Assembly: GCA_959606905.1 (NCBI GenBank)
Contig: CAUHML010000008.1
Span: 1 to 64,000 of the forward strand
Direction: 5' to 3'
DNA length: 64,000 nucleotides
From: an uncultured Bacteroides sp.
Lineage (GTDB): Bacteria; Bacteroidota; Bacteroidia; Bacteroidales; Bacteroidaceae
The notes under the pieces were generated by a model, which ran no database searches, was not told the DNA's origin, and saw only the letters and a list, made by a program, of their open reading frames with translations. The number at the start of each line of letters is the position of its first letter. Positions within the stretch are counted from its first letter, which is position 1. Positions 51,812 through 60,283 of the stretch are shown piece after piece. A program made the position numbers and the translations under genes.

Positions 51812-52582
51812 TTACTTCAGTGCTTCTTTCAGTTTGAGAATAGCTTTTTCCGGGTCTTTTTCTTCTTCGAGCAGGGTGACGAATCGACTACCTATAATAG
51901 CTCCTGAAGCATGTTCGCAGGCAGCCTGGAAAGTTGCCTTGTTAGAAATTCCGAATCCTACCATTAATGGGTTTTTTAGATGCATATCTTCAATCTTCTT
52001 GAAGTATAACCGTTTTTGTTCATTGAAATCCTGTTGAGCTCCGGTAGTGGCTGCCGATGAAACCATATAAATGAATCCGTCTGTATGTGCATCAATCTCA
52101 CGTACACGTTCTTCGCTGGTTTCGGGGGTGATAAGCATAATCACTTTAATGCCGTAACGTTCGGTAATGATGCGATAGCGTTCCTGGTAATCATGGAAGG
52201 GAAGGTCAGGAATAATAACACCGTCGATTCCGCACTCCACGCATTTGCGACAGAAATTTTCGAATCCGAACTGCATAATCGGGTTTAAATAGCCCATTAA
52301 TACTAATGGGATTTTTACATCCCGGCGGATGTTACGTAATTGTTCAAAAAGTACCTTTAGGGACATTCCGTTGCGTAATGCTTGAGTTGCGGCATTTTGA
52401 ATGACAATACCGTCTGCCATTGGGTCACTGAAGGGGATTCCGACTTCGATCATGCTGACACCATGCTTTTCGAGGGTACGGATCACATCGGCAGTACCGT
52501 CCAAAGTTGGATCACCTGCACAAAAATAAATGGAAAGTAAATCTTTCTTATTGCTATTGAAGAGTTGGTTAATTCTGTTCAT
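51812..52582 (-). CDS. trpA: Tryptophan synthase alpha chain
   Basis: 256 residues, TIM barrel. Catalytic Glu in MIEVGIPFSDPMADG with the following Asp; glycine loop SSAATTGAQ; phosphate site GFGISN. Releases indole from indole-3-glycerol phosphate to pass to TrpB. Last gene of trpBEGDCFA, 21 bases after trpF. Confidence 0.95.
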   Translation of the reverse strand: MNRINQLFNSNKKDLLSIYFCAGDPTLDGTADVIRTLEKHGVSMIEVGIPFSDPMADGIVIQNAATQALRNGMSLKVLFEQLRNIRRDVKIPLVLMGYLNPIMQFGFENFCRKCVECGIDGVIIPDLPFHDYQERYRIITERYGIKVIMLITPETSEERVREIDAHTDGFIYMVSSAATTGAQQDFNEQKRLYFKKIEDMHLKNPLMVGFGISNKATFQAACEHASGAIIGSRFVTLLEEEKDPEKAILKLKEALK

Positions 52583-52603
52583 GACTTTAAAAAATTAAAT
52601 TTA

Positions 52604-53224
52604 TCATTTTAGTTCATTTAAAAATGTCCGGATTCGTACCGGATCTTTTTTCCCCGGTTCCAATTCAAAACGGCTGTTCAGGTCGTAACCGGCGAGACGT
52701 GGATGTTTGAACTCCTTTAGTGCGTTGGCGCTGTAAGAGTTGATGCCTCCGCTAAGAAGGAAAGGAAGGAGACCGTTATAGGTATGCAGAATATTCCAGT
52801 CGAACAAGTTACCGGAGCCGCCGTATTGTTCGCATTTGGTATCGAACAGGAAAAGGTCACAGACTTTCTCATACTTATATACATTTTTCAGATCTTTCGG
52901 ATGGGATATAGAAAAGGCTTTGATAATTTTTATCCCCATGGAATACAATGATCGACAGTATTCCGGTGACTCATTTCCATGTAGTTGCACATAGTTTAGT
53001 CCGAAACGGTCAGCATACATACTGACAATCTGCTTGTCTTCGTTCACAAAAACACCGACACGGTGGGTGTGGATAGGCAGATAAGCCGGAAGCTCATAGA
53101 CATACCGGGGAGATTTGGGATAGAAGATAAATCCCAGCATATCTATATCTTGGAGCGATTCTATCTCCTGTATGTTTTCGGCTTCGCGCATACCGCATAC
53201 TTTGATGATTTTTCCGTTGACCAT
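52604..53224 (-). CDS. trpF: Phosphoribosylanthranilate isomerase
   Basis: 206 residues. The KVCGMREAENI motif with the catalytic Cys is at the N-terminus; the catalytic Asp is in LFLFDTKCEQYGGSG, and the phosphate site in LLSGGINS and GYDLNSRFE. Catalyses the Amadori rearrangement in tryptophan synthesis. A separate protein, not fused to TrpC. Confidence 0.95.
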   Translation of the reverse strand: MVNGKIIKVCGMREAENIQEIESLQDIDMLGFIFYPKSPRYVYELPAYLPIHTHRVGVFVNEDKQIVSMYADRFGLNYVQLHGNESPEYCRSLYSMGIKIIKAFSISHPKDLKNVYKYEKVCDLFLFDTKCEQYGGSGNLFDWNILHTYNGLLPFLLSGGINSYSANALKEFKHPRLAGYDLNSRFELEPGKKDPVRIRTFLNELK

Positions 53225-53249
53225 AAATCTTCTGTTTTGAATAATTGAT

Positions 53250-54032
53250 TTATTGTATACCTTGCAGGAAATTCCCTAAGGTGTTTCCCGGTTGTGTAGT
53301 TCTCATAAATGTTTCTCCGATCAGGAATCCCCGGAATCCGGCTGTTTGCAGACGTTTTACAGTTTGCGGGTCGGAGATTCCGCTTTCGGATACCAATACT
53401 GCATCTTGGGGAAGTTGTCCGGCCAGCCGAAAAGAGTTTTCCACATCAGTGAAGAATGTTCCTAAATTCCGATTGTTGATTCCCACCATATCTATTTTCT
53501 CATTAATATAAGTTAACTCCTCGGAACTGTGAATTTCTAGTAGTACTTCCAGACCTAAATCGTGTGCTTTCTTCACAAGTTCATTGCATTTTTCCGGTTT
53601 CAAAGCAGCGGCAATGAGAAGTACAGCATCTGCACCAACAATTTTAGCTTGATAGAGTTGGTATTCGTCAATGATAAAATCTTTTCTAAGAATCGGAATA
53701 TCTACCAAAGGACGTGCAGCGCGAATGTCTTTCAAGTTCCCTCCGAAAAACTTCTCATCCGTGAGGATAGAGAGCGCAGAGGCCCCTGCAGCCGCATAAG
53801 CCGGAGCTATTTCTTCCGGACGAGCCTCCTGCTTTATCCAGCCTTTGGACGGAGAACGACGTTTGAACTCTGCTATAATTCCCGGAGACGAGGAAATTAA
53901 TGCCTGTTTCATGGAACGGGAAGACGGCATTTCACTAATTCCTTCCTGCAACTGCTCGATAGAAATCGCCTGTTTTTGCAGATCTACTTCAAATCGTTTA
54001 TTTGCTATGATTTCGGATAATATATCTTTCAT
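53250..54032 (-). CDS. trpC: Indole-3-glycerol phosphate synthase
   Basis: 260 residues. AEFKRRSPSKGWI holds the catalytic Glu and Lys; IRKDFIIDEYQ and GINNRNLGTF are other active-site blocks, and VSESGIS the phosphate site. Closes the indole ring. Three bases after trpD, 25 bases before trpF. Confidence 0.95.
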   Translation of the reverse strand: MKDILSEIIANKRFEVDLQKQAISIEQLQEGISEMPSSRSMKQALISSSPGIIAEFKRRSPSKGWIKQEARPEEIAPAYAAAGASALSILTDEKFFGGNLKDIRAARPLVDIPILRKDFIIDEYQLYQAKIVGADAVLLIAAALKPEKCNELVKKAHDLGLEVLLEIHSSEELTYINEKIDMVGINNRNLGTFFTDVENSFRLAGQLPQDAVLVSESGISDPQTVKRLQTAGFRGFLIGETFMRTTQPGNTLGNFLQGIQ

Positions 54033-54035
54033 ATT

Positions 54036-55031
54036 TTAATTATTGAGTTCAATAAACTTCTTTAATGTATTCAGTGCCCTTCCGCTTTCTAGTGATTCTT
54101 TTGCAAGAGTGATACATTCTTCAATAGTCTTTTCCGGACAAATAACATGAATGGCAAAAGCCGAATTAACTACTACTACATTTTTTTGAGCTTCAGTTGC
54201 TGTATTATTCATGATATTATCGAAAATTTTGGCAGCCTCTTTCGGTGTCTGACCGCCATCCAGGTCAATGTCCCTATAACGGGAGAATCCGAGGCTTTCG
54301 GGAGTATAAATCTTTTCGTTGTCACTCGTTGCTACCTTAAATTCATTCGTCAGAGAAATTTCATCATATCCGTCCAAGCTATGAACAACGGCAAATTTGG
54401 TTTTACTTTCCTGATAAGTATAAGTATAGAGGCGTAATAACGGAAGATTGTAAACTCCCAAAAGTTGATAAGCCGGTAATACTGGATTTACTAACGGGCC
54501 GAGCATATTAAAAAAGGTACGCACGGCAAGTCCTTTGCGAACCGGAGCGACCGCTTTTAATGCCGGATTAAACAACGGAGCGTGCAGATAAGCAATGTTA
54601 CATTGTTCCATGCTGCGGCGCAACTGATCTATATCGTCGGTGAACTTTACACCATGTTGTTCCATTACGTTACTGGCGCCACTAACAGATGTTGCTCCGT
54701 AATTACCATGTTTCACGACCGGGAAACCTGCTCCGGCTACCGTGAAGCAAGATGCTGTGGAAATATTGAACGTGTTTTTCCCGTCACCACCGGTTCCTAC
54801 AATATCTATCGGCGCAAATTCGCTTAAATCAACCGGAACGCGCATTTCCAACAATGCGTCGCGGAAGCCGCATAATTCTTCGACTGAGATATTGCGCATT
54901 AGAAAGACAGTGATGAGTGAGGCCACCTGTACATCGTTATATTTTCCTTGTGCGATATTTTGTAAGATAGTACGGGCTTCATCACGTCCCAGATATTGAT
55001 GCTCGAAAAGCTTGTATAGAATCTGTTTCAT
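54036..55031 (-). CDS. trpD: Anthranilate phosphoribosyltransferase
   Basis: 331 residues. The PRPP-binding GTGGDGKNTFNIST motif and KHGNYGATSVSGASN are present. Transfers phosphoribose to anthranilate. Not fused to TrpG, which is encoded four bases upstream. Confidence 0.95.
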   Translation of the reverse strand: MKQILYKLFEHQYLGRDEARTILQNIAQGKYNDVQVASLITVFLMRNISVEELCGFRDALLEMRVPVDLSEFAPIDIVGTGGDGKNTFNISTASCFTVAGAGFPVVKHGNYGATSVSGASNVMEQHGVKFTDDIDQLRRSMEQCNIAYLHAPLFNPALKAVAPVRKGLAVRTFFNMLGPLVNPVLPAYQLLGVYNLPLLRLYTYTYQESKTKFAVVHSLDGYDEISLTNEFKVATSDNEKIYTPESLGFSRYRDIDLDGGQTPKEAAKIFDNIMNNTATEAQKNVVVVNSAFAIHVICPEKTIEECITLAKESLESGRALNTLKKFIELNN

Positions 55032-55035
55032 AAAT

Positions 55036-55602
55036 TTAATTGTTTAAGAAGTTCTTGATAATTTCTTTTCCTTGCGGAGTTAATACTGATTCGGGGTGGA
55101 ATTGTATCCCGTGCACATCATAGGTCCTATGGCGCAATGCCATGATTTGTCCTTCCCGGCTTTCTGCCGTTATTTCCAGACAGTCAGGAAAATCCTCCCG
55201 GCTGACCACCCAAGAGTGATAACGTCCTACGGGAATTTCTTTTCCCAGCCCTTCGAATAATACATCTTGTCGTAGGATACTGACCGGGGTCTGTACACCG
55301 TGATATACCTCTTTCAGATTCTCCAGTCGTGCACCGAAAGCCTCGCCGATAGCCTGATGTCCCAGACAGACACCTAAAATACTTTTCGTGGCTGCATACT
55401 TTTTGATAATAGGCAACAATAAACCTGCTTCTTCCGGGATACCCGGCCCGGGAGACAAGATGATTTTATCGAATCGTTCCACATTATCAAGTCCTATTTG
55501 ATCGTTGCGGACTACTTCTATGTCCGTAGCACCTAATTCTTTCACTGCGTGCAATAAGTTGTAGGTGAAAGAGTCGTAATTATCTAAAAGTAATATTTTC
55601 AT
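55036..55602 (-). CDS. trpG: Anthranilate synthase glutamine amidotransferase subunit
   Basis: 188 residues, class I amidotransferase. Catalytic Cys in LGVCLGHQAIGE, His-Glu in GIQFHPESVLT, glycine loop LSPGPGIPEEAG. Supplies ammonia to TrpE encoded 52 bases upstream; it may also serve folate synthesis. Confidence 0.95.
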   Translation of the reverse strand: MKILLLDNYDSFTYNLLHAVKELGATDIEVVRNDQIGLDNVERFDKIILSPGPGIPEEAGLLLPIIKKYAATKSILGVCLGHQAIGEAFGARLENLKEVYHGVQTPVSILRQDVLFEGLGKEIPVGRYHSWVVSREDFPDCLEITAESREGQIMALRHRTYDVHGIQFHPESVLTPQGKEIIKNFLNN

Positions 55603-55654
55603 TTTATGATTATTGTAAAATTGTTGCTTAAACAGGTTACTTTATTTTTTCTGC

Positions 55655-57061
55655 TTAGTTCTTTAATTGAACGGCTAAATCAATCGCCTTTTTCAGTGCT
55701 CCCAACTTATTGTTGACTTCTTGCAATTCGTATTCATCCTGACTCCGTGCCACAATACCACCTCCTGCCTGAAACCACAATTCATTGTTGCGACTGACGA
55801 AGGTACGGATAGTTATGGCTTGATTCAATTCACCGTTTAATCCGATAAAACCGATACAACCACCGTAAGCTCCGCGATTGTGAGGTTCTATTTCACTAAT
55901 TAACTGCATGGCACGTACTTTGGGCGCGCCGCTCAAAGTGCCGGCAGGGAACGTATCAATAAAAGTTTTTATCTTGTCCGCATCCTCGTTCAATTCACCA
56001 CTGACACGGCTAACCAAGTGGATGACATGACTGTAATATTGTGGCTCTTTATAGAAAAGTACCTGTACATCATGACAATTACGTGACAAGTCGTTTCTGG
56101 CAAGGTCTACCAGCATAACGTGCTCCGCATTTTCTTTAGGATCAGCCAGTAATGCTTCTGCCAGTTCACGGTCTTTCACGATATCGCCACTCCGGCGTGT
56201 TGTTCCGGCAATCGGATCGATATAAGCATGGTTGCTTTCAATCTTGCAGTGTGTTTCCGGTGAAGAACCGAAGATTCGATATCCTCCGAAATCGAAATAG
56301 AAAAGATAAGGGGAAGGGTTAATGCTGCGGAGTGCCCGATATACTTTGAAATCATCTCCGGCGTAAGGCTGAATGAACCTCCGGGAAAGAACGATCTGGA
56401 ATACATCGCCACGCATACAGTGCGCAATACCTTTGCGGACGTTGGCTTTGTGTTCTTCATCTGTGATAGGGCTGGTAACGGGACCTGTCACAGAAAAATT
56501 GTAAGAAGCATAATTCCGGTTTTCAATAGCTGCTTCCAGTTCCGGCAGGCCGCTTTCTTCCCCTTCGGCCAACATCTCTACGAGTGTCAATTCATTTTTG
56601 AAATGATTGAAGACAATTATGTATTTGTATAATATATATAATAAGTCCGGTGCATCATTCTGTTCATCGTGGCTCTCTTTAACGGGAATATGTTCGAAGT
56701 ATTTCACGGCATTGAAAGTCGTGTATCCATAAAGTCCGCATACATTCTTATTTTCTCCGGTCACTTGGAATTGATTGATGAATCGGTTCATTGCCTTTTC
56801 TACGGTGAATGTTTTCGTCAGCGGTTCTTCCGTGCGGCTATTGTCCGGATAGTTGGCTGTGACTATACCACTGTTCACACCGATATTTGCCAGTGGACAA
56901 AGGGCGATGAATGACAGTGAATTTTCTCCGGCGTGATAATCGGAACTCTCCATTAATGCAGATTGCGGATACATATCACGCACTTTCAGATAAATGCTGA
57001 CCGGAGTATGCATATCTCCCAACACCTGTTTACTGTGGGTAGTATAATTGAATGTTTTCAT
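55655..57061 (-). CDS. trpE: Anthranilate synthase component I
   Basis: 468 residues. N-terminal feedback region with LMESSDYH (tryptophan site in the family), then the chorismate-binding domain: IFGSSPETH, IDPIAGTTRRSGD, HVMLVDLARNDLSR, GTLSGAPKVRA and WFQAGGGIVARSQ. Converts chorismate to anthranilate with TrpG. Second gene of the operon, 36 bases after trpB. Confidence 0.95.
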   Translation of the reverse strand: MKTFNYTTHSKQVLGDMHTPVSIYLKVRDMYPQSALMESSDYHAGENSLSFIALCPLANIGVNSGIVTANYPDNSRTEEPLTKTFTVEKAMNRFINQFQVTGENKNVCGLYGYTTFNAVKYFEHIPVKESHDEQNDAPDLLYILYKYIIVFNHFKNELTLVEMLAEGEESGLPELEAAIENRNYASYNFSVTGPVTSPITDEEHKANVRKGIAHCMRGDVFQIVLSRRFIQPYAGDDFKVYRALRSINPSPYLFYFDFGGYRIFGSSPETHCKIESNHAYIDPIAGTTRRSGDIVKDRELAEALLADPKENAEHVMLVDLARNDLSRNCHDVQVLFYKEPQYYSHVIHLVSRVSGELNEDADKIKTFIDTFPAGTLSGAPKVRAMQLISEIEPHNRGAYGGCIGFIGLNGELNQAITIRTFVSRNNELWFQAGGGIVARSQDEYELQEVNNKLGALKKAIDLAVQLKN

Positions 57062-57097
57062 TTTGATTACAAATTACAAGTTACAAATTACTGTGAA

Positions 57098-58294
57098 CTA
57101 ATTGTCCTGTTTTTCTTCGTTAAAGGATAAATAAGTCTCTATATCCTTGTCGCCACGTCCGGATACAGTTAATACGACTACATCTTCCGGTTTGAATTTC
57201 AACTTTTTTAAAGCGCCAAGCGCATGAGCTGATTCCAGTGCGGGGATAATTCCTTCAAACTTAGTCAGTTCATAAGCAGCTTCTATGGCTTCGTCATCGT
57301 TTATTGCCAGAACGTTGGCGCGTCTTTGTGCGGCAAGATTCGCGTGTATCGGTCCGATACCCGGATAATCGAGTCCGGCAGAAATCGAATAAGGTTCCTC
57401 AATTTGTCCGTCTTCGTTTTGGATAACGTAAGTACGTGCTCCGTGGATAATTCCCAATTTGCCAAGTTGAATGGTAGCTGCGGTCATTCCGGTTTCTATT
57501 CCCTTGCCTCCGGCTTCTGCCAGGACGATACCTACCCGCTCATCGTTGATATAATGATAAATAGTTCCGGCAGCATTACTTCCTCCTCCTACACAGGCTA
57601 TCAGGTAGTCGGGGTAATCGCGTCCCTCTTTTTCTTGAAGTTGCTTTTTGATTTCTTCACTGATAACGGATTGCAGACGTGCCACCATATCCGGGTAAGG
57701 ATGAGGTCCTACAGTAGAACCGATGATATAATAAGTGTCGGCGGGATGACAGCACCAGTCGCGGATAGCTTCGTTGGTAGCGTCTTTCAGTGTCATATTC
57801 CCGGAGGTGACAGGGATTACGGTAGCTCCCAGCATTTTCATTTTCTCAACGTTGATGTGCTGGCGTTCCACATCCGTTTTTCCCATGTATACGATACATT
57901 CCATATTCATTAGTGCACATACGGTAGCGGTAGCCACTCCATGTTGGCCGGCGCCGGTTTCGGCGATGATGCGCTTTTTTCCCATGCGGCGTGCCAATAG
58001 AATCTGTCCGATAGTGTTGTTGATTTTATGGGCACCTGTATGGTTCAAGTCTTCCCGTTTCAGATATAATTTGCAACCATATTTTTTCGAAAGGCGCCTT
58101 GCCGGATAGAGTGGGGAAGGACGTCCTACGTAATCACGTAACAACTGTTCGAATTCTTTCTTGAATTCCTCACTCTCAAGTACTTCGAGGTACTTATTCT
58201 TCAGTTCCTCTACACATTTGTGGAGAATTTCCGGTACATAAGCACCGCCGAACTCTCCGTAATAGCCATCCTGGTCAACTAAAAAACTTTTCAT
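57098..58294 (-). CDS. trpB: Tryptophan synthase beta chain
   Basis: 398 residues. The PLP Lys is in [13 protein letters not shown]; the phosphate loop [10 protein letters not shown] and E-A-G-G-K region follow. Condenses indole and serine. It is the first structural gene, unlike the usual enteric order, and directly follows the attenuator at 58347-58515. Confidence 0.95.
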   Translation of the reverse strand: MKSFLVDQDGYYGEFGGAYVPEILHKCVEELKNKYLEVLESEEFKKEFEQLLRDYVGRPSPLYPARRLSKKYGCKLYLKREDLNHTGAHKINNTIGQILLARRMGKKRIIAETGAGQHGVATATVCALMNMECIVYMGKTDVERQHINVEKMKMLGATVIPVTSGNMTLKDATNEAIRDWCCHPADTYYIIGSTVGPHPYPDMVARLQSVISEEIKKQLQEKEGRDYPDYLIACVGGGSNAAGTIYHYINDERVGIVLAEAGGKGIETGMTAATIQLGKLGIIHGARTYVIQNEDGQIEEPYSISAGLDYPGIGPIHANLAAQRRANVLAINDDEAIEAAYELTKFEGIIPALESAHALGALKKLKFKPEDVVVLTVSGRGDKDIETYLSFNEEKQDN

Positions 58295-58344
58295 AATCCT
58301 ATCTATTTTTATATGTTATTTTTTTCGATGTTTAGAAACGGGCA

Positions 58345-58378
58345 AATAAAAAAGCCCTGCCGCAAGTTGCGACAGGGC
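58345..58378 (-). terminator. Attenuator terminator of the trp operon
   Basis: GCCCTGTCGC/GCGGCAGGGC on the minus strand (58354-58378), 10 pairs with one G-U, loop of five, followed by six T. Confidence 0.88.
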
Positions 58379-58515
58379 TCTTTCAAATCTGTTATATCTT
58401 TAATGAGGTATATACATACGAGCGCTGCTCCCTTACGACTGTCGGAGTTGTAACGGACGCCACCACCAATATGTATTTACTAATATAGTTCTCATTGTCA
58501 TTTGTTATTTAACGG
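58347..58515 (-). promoter_or_regulatory. Bacteroid-trp type attenuator leader
   Basis: The leader between promoter and trpB holds a short Trp-rich peptide frame (58433-58495) followed by a terminator (58345-58378). With enough charged tRNA-Trp, ribosomes finish the peptide and the terminator forms; stalling at the three Trp codons would favour an alternative fold. The motif class Bacteroid-trp was described by comparative genomics; the assignment here rests on its structure and position. Confidence 0.88.
58433..58495 (-). CDS. trpL: trp leader peptide
   Basis: 20 residues, MRTILVNTYWWWRPLQLRQS, with three consecutive Trp codons. It lies just after the promoter at 58519-58549 and about 55 bases ahead of the attenuator hairpin. 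The three-Trp run and position are decisive for attenuation. Confidence 0.85.
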   Translation of the reverse strand: MRTILVNTYWWWRPLQLRQS

Positions 58516-58518
58516 GAG

Positions 58519-58549
58519 CAAATATAGACACTTTGTTTGAAACAACAAA
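58519..58549 (-). promoter_or_regulatory. trp operon promoter
   Basis: TTTG (minus strand, 58546-58549) and TATATTTG (58519-58526) with a 19-base gap, matching the Bacteroides consensus. Confidence 0.75.
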
Positions 58550-58653
58550 CAAAAAATGACTTTTTTTCATTTTCCCCTTCATTTTTCTGATATAGAACAA
58601 TTTTCCCCCTGATCTGTTCTTATAAATACTGAATATTTAAACAGAAAACAATT

Positions 58654-58794
58654 ATGAAACAGAGAAAAGTATTAGTAGGTATCGCTATTGCCATTTTCGT
58701 TATATTATTACTTTATTGGTTGTTGGTAGCAGAAGATATGAAACCTTGGTTGTCGGCTATGGTTCCTTCTCTTACGCAGCAATTCATAGCCTGA
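58654..58794 (+). CDS. 46-residue single-pass membrane protein
   Basis: ATG to TGA. A basic N-terminus MKQRK, one strong hydrophobic helix VLVGIAIAIFVILLLYWLLV and a short tail rich in Pro and Trp. Its 3' end forms an inverted repeat: GAAACCTTG..TTGTCGG (from 58739) with CCGACAAGGTTTC (58797-58809), possibly its own terminator. Divergent from the trp leader and just upstream of the alcohol dehydrogenase gene. Unknown function. Confidence 0.6.
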   Translation: MKQRKVLVGIAIAIFVILLLYWLLVAEDMKPWLSAMVPSLTQQFIA

Positions 58795-58880
58795 TTCCGA
58801 CAAGGTTTCAGATAATTCGTGTATATTTGCATGAAACATGAAAAGTGAATAATAACCGAAATAATAACAATAGACAAGAT

Positions 58881-60026
58881 ATGGAAAATTTTATCTTTCA
58901 AAATCCCGTCAAACTGATAATGGGGCGCGGGATGATTGCCCGATTGGCGAAAGAAATTCCGTCCGACAAACGTATCATGATTACTTTTGGCGGTGGAAGT
59001 GTAAAGAAAAACGGGGTATACGATCAGGTGAAGGAAGCACTGAAGAATCATTATACCGTTGAATTTTGGGGGATTGAACCCAATCCTGCTATCGAAACTC
59101 TCCGCAAAGCGATTGCTTTGGGAAAAGAAGAGAAGGTAGATTATTTATTAGCTGTTGGTGGTGGTTCCGTGATTGACGGTACAAAATTAATCTCTGCCGG
59201 GTTATTGTATGACGGTGATGCTTGGGACTTGGTGCTTGCCGGACGTCCCGCTACCCACACTGTACCTCTTTCCACTGTGTTGACGCTTCCCGCTACCGGT
59301 TCGGAAATGAACAATGGAGCAGTGATCTCACGTCGTGAAACCAAAGAAAAATATCCTTTTTATTCCAACTATCCGTTATTCTCTATTCTTGATCCGGAAG
59401 TAACATTTACTTTACCTCCTCATCAAGTGGCTTGTGGATTGGCGGACACATTTGTACATGTCATGGAACAGTATATGACTACTCCCAGACAAAGCCGTGT
59501 CATGGACCGTTGGGCAGAAGGACTCCTGCAAACTCTTATAGAAATAGCTCCGAAAATCCGTGAGAACCAGCATGATTATCAACTTATGGCTGACTTTATG
59601 CTTTCGGCTACAATGGCATTGAATGGATTTATAGCTATGGGAGTATCGCAGGACTGGGCAACTCACATGATAGGACATGAAATCACTGCATTGCACGGGT
59701 TGACACACGGACATACGCTGGCGATTGTACTTCCCGCTACATTGCAAGTGCTTCGGGAAGCCAAAGGAGATAAACTTGTGCAATATGGTGAGCGCGTATG
59801 GGGAATAACTTCGGGTACAAAAGAGGAACGAATAGATGAGGCAATCCGCTGTACGGAACAATTCTTCCGTTCATTGGGGTTGACTACACGCCTGCACGAA
59901 GAAAACATCGGCCAGGAGACGATTCTTGAAATTGAACGCCGCTTCAATGAGCGAGGAGTAAAATATGGAGAAAATGGAAATGTGACAGGTGCTGTGGCTC
60001 GTAAGATATTGGAAACTGCACTATAA
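58881..60026 (+). CDS. yqhD: Iron-containing alcohol dehydrogenase, YqhD-like
   Basis: 381 residues. Rossmann part with GGGSVIDGTKLI (NADP binding), then metal ligands Asp and His in CGLADTFVHVMEQY, and two His in LHGLTHGHTLAIVLP. YqhD enzymes reduce aldehydes, especially those from lipid peroxidation, with NADPH. The Met at 58881 fits the family start MENFIFQNPVK; an earlier in-frame start at 58845 is less likely. Confidence 0.9.
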   Translation: MENFIFQNPVKLIMGRGMIARLAKEIPSDKRIMITFGGGSVKKNGVYDQVKEALKNHYTVEFWGIEPNPAIETLRKAIALGKEEKVDYLLAVGGGSVIDGTKLISAGLLYDGDAWDLVLAGRPATHTVPLSTVLTLPATGSEMNNGAVISRRETKEKYPFYSNYPLFSILDPEVTFTLPPHQVACGLADTFVHVMEQYMTTPRQSRVMDRWAEGLLQTLIEIAPKIRENQHDYQLMADFMLSATMALNGFIAMGVSQDWATHMIGHEITALHGLTHGHTLAIVLPATLQVLREAKGDKLVQYGERVWGITSGTKEERIDEAIRCTEQFFRSLGLTTRLHEENIGQETILEIERRFNERGVKYGENGNVTGAVARKILETAL

Positions 60027-60049
60027 TTTCTTTTCCTATAAGAAATAAT

Positions 60050-60096
60050 AACTGCCTTGTGACTTTTATCAGAAAAGTATACAGGGCAGTTTTTTA
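60050..60096 (+). terminator. Terminator of the alcohol dehydrogenase gene
   Basis: ACTGCCTTGT/ACAGGGCAGT 10-pair stem (60051-60060 and 60081-60090), followed by TTTTTT. Confidence 0.8.
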
Positions 60097-60283
60097 TTGT
60101 TCAATCGTATCGTGTATTGGCACCCCAAAGCAATACGGGAATATCTTGTTTGATATTAAAATGACGTCATTTAAACCAAAAATAATTTTAATTTGTTTTC
60201 TATAAGGGGGAAGAAATATCTATATTTGTTCACTCAAGTTTTTGATATCATCGAAATAAAACATTCATTTTATTTTATTACTT

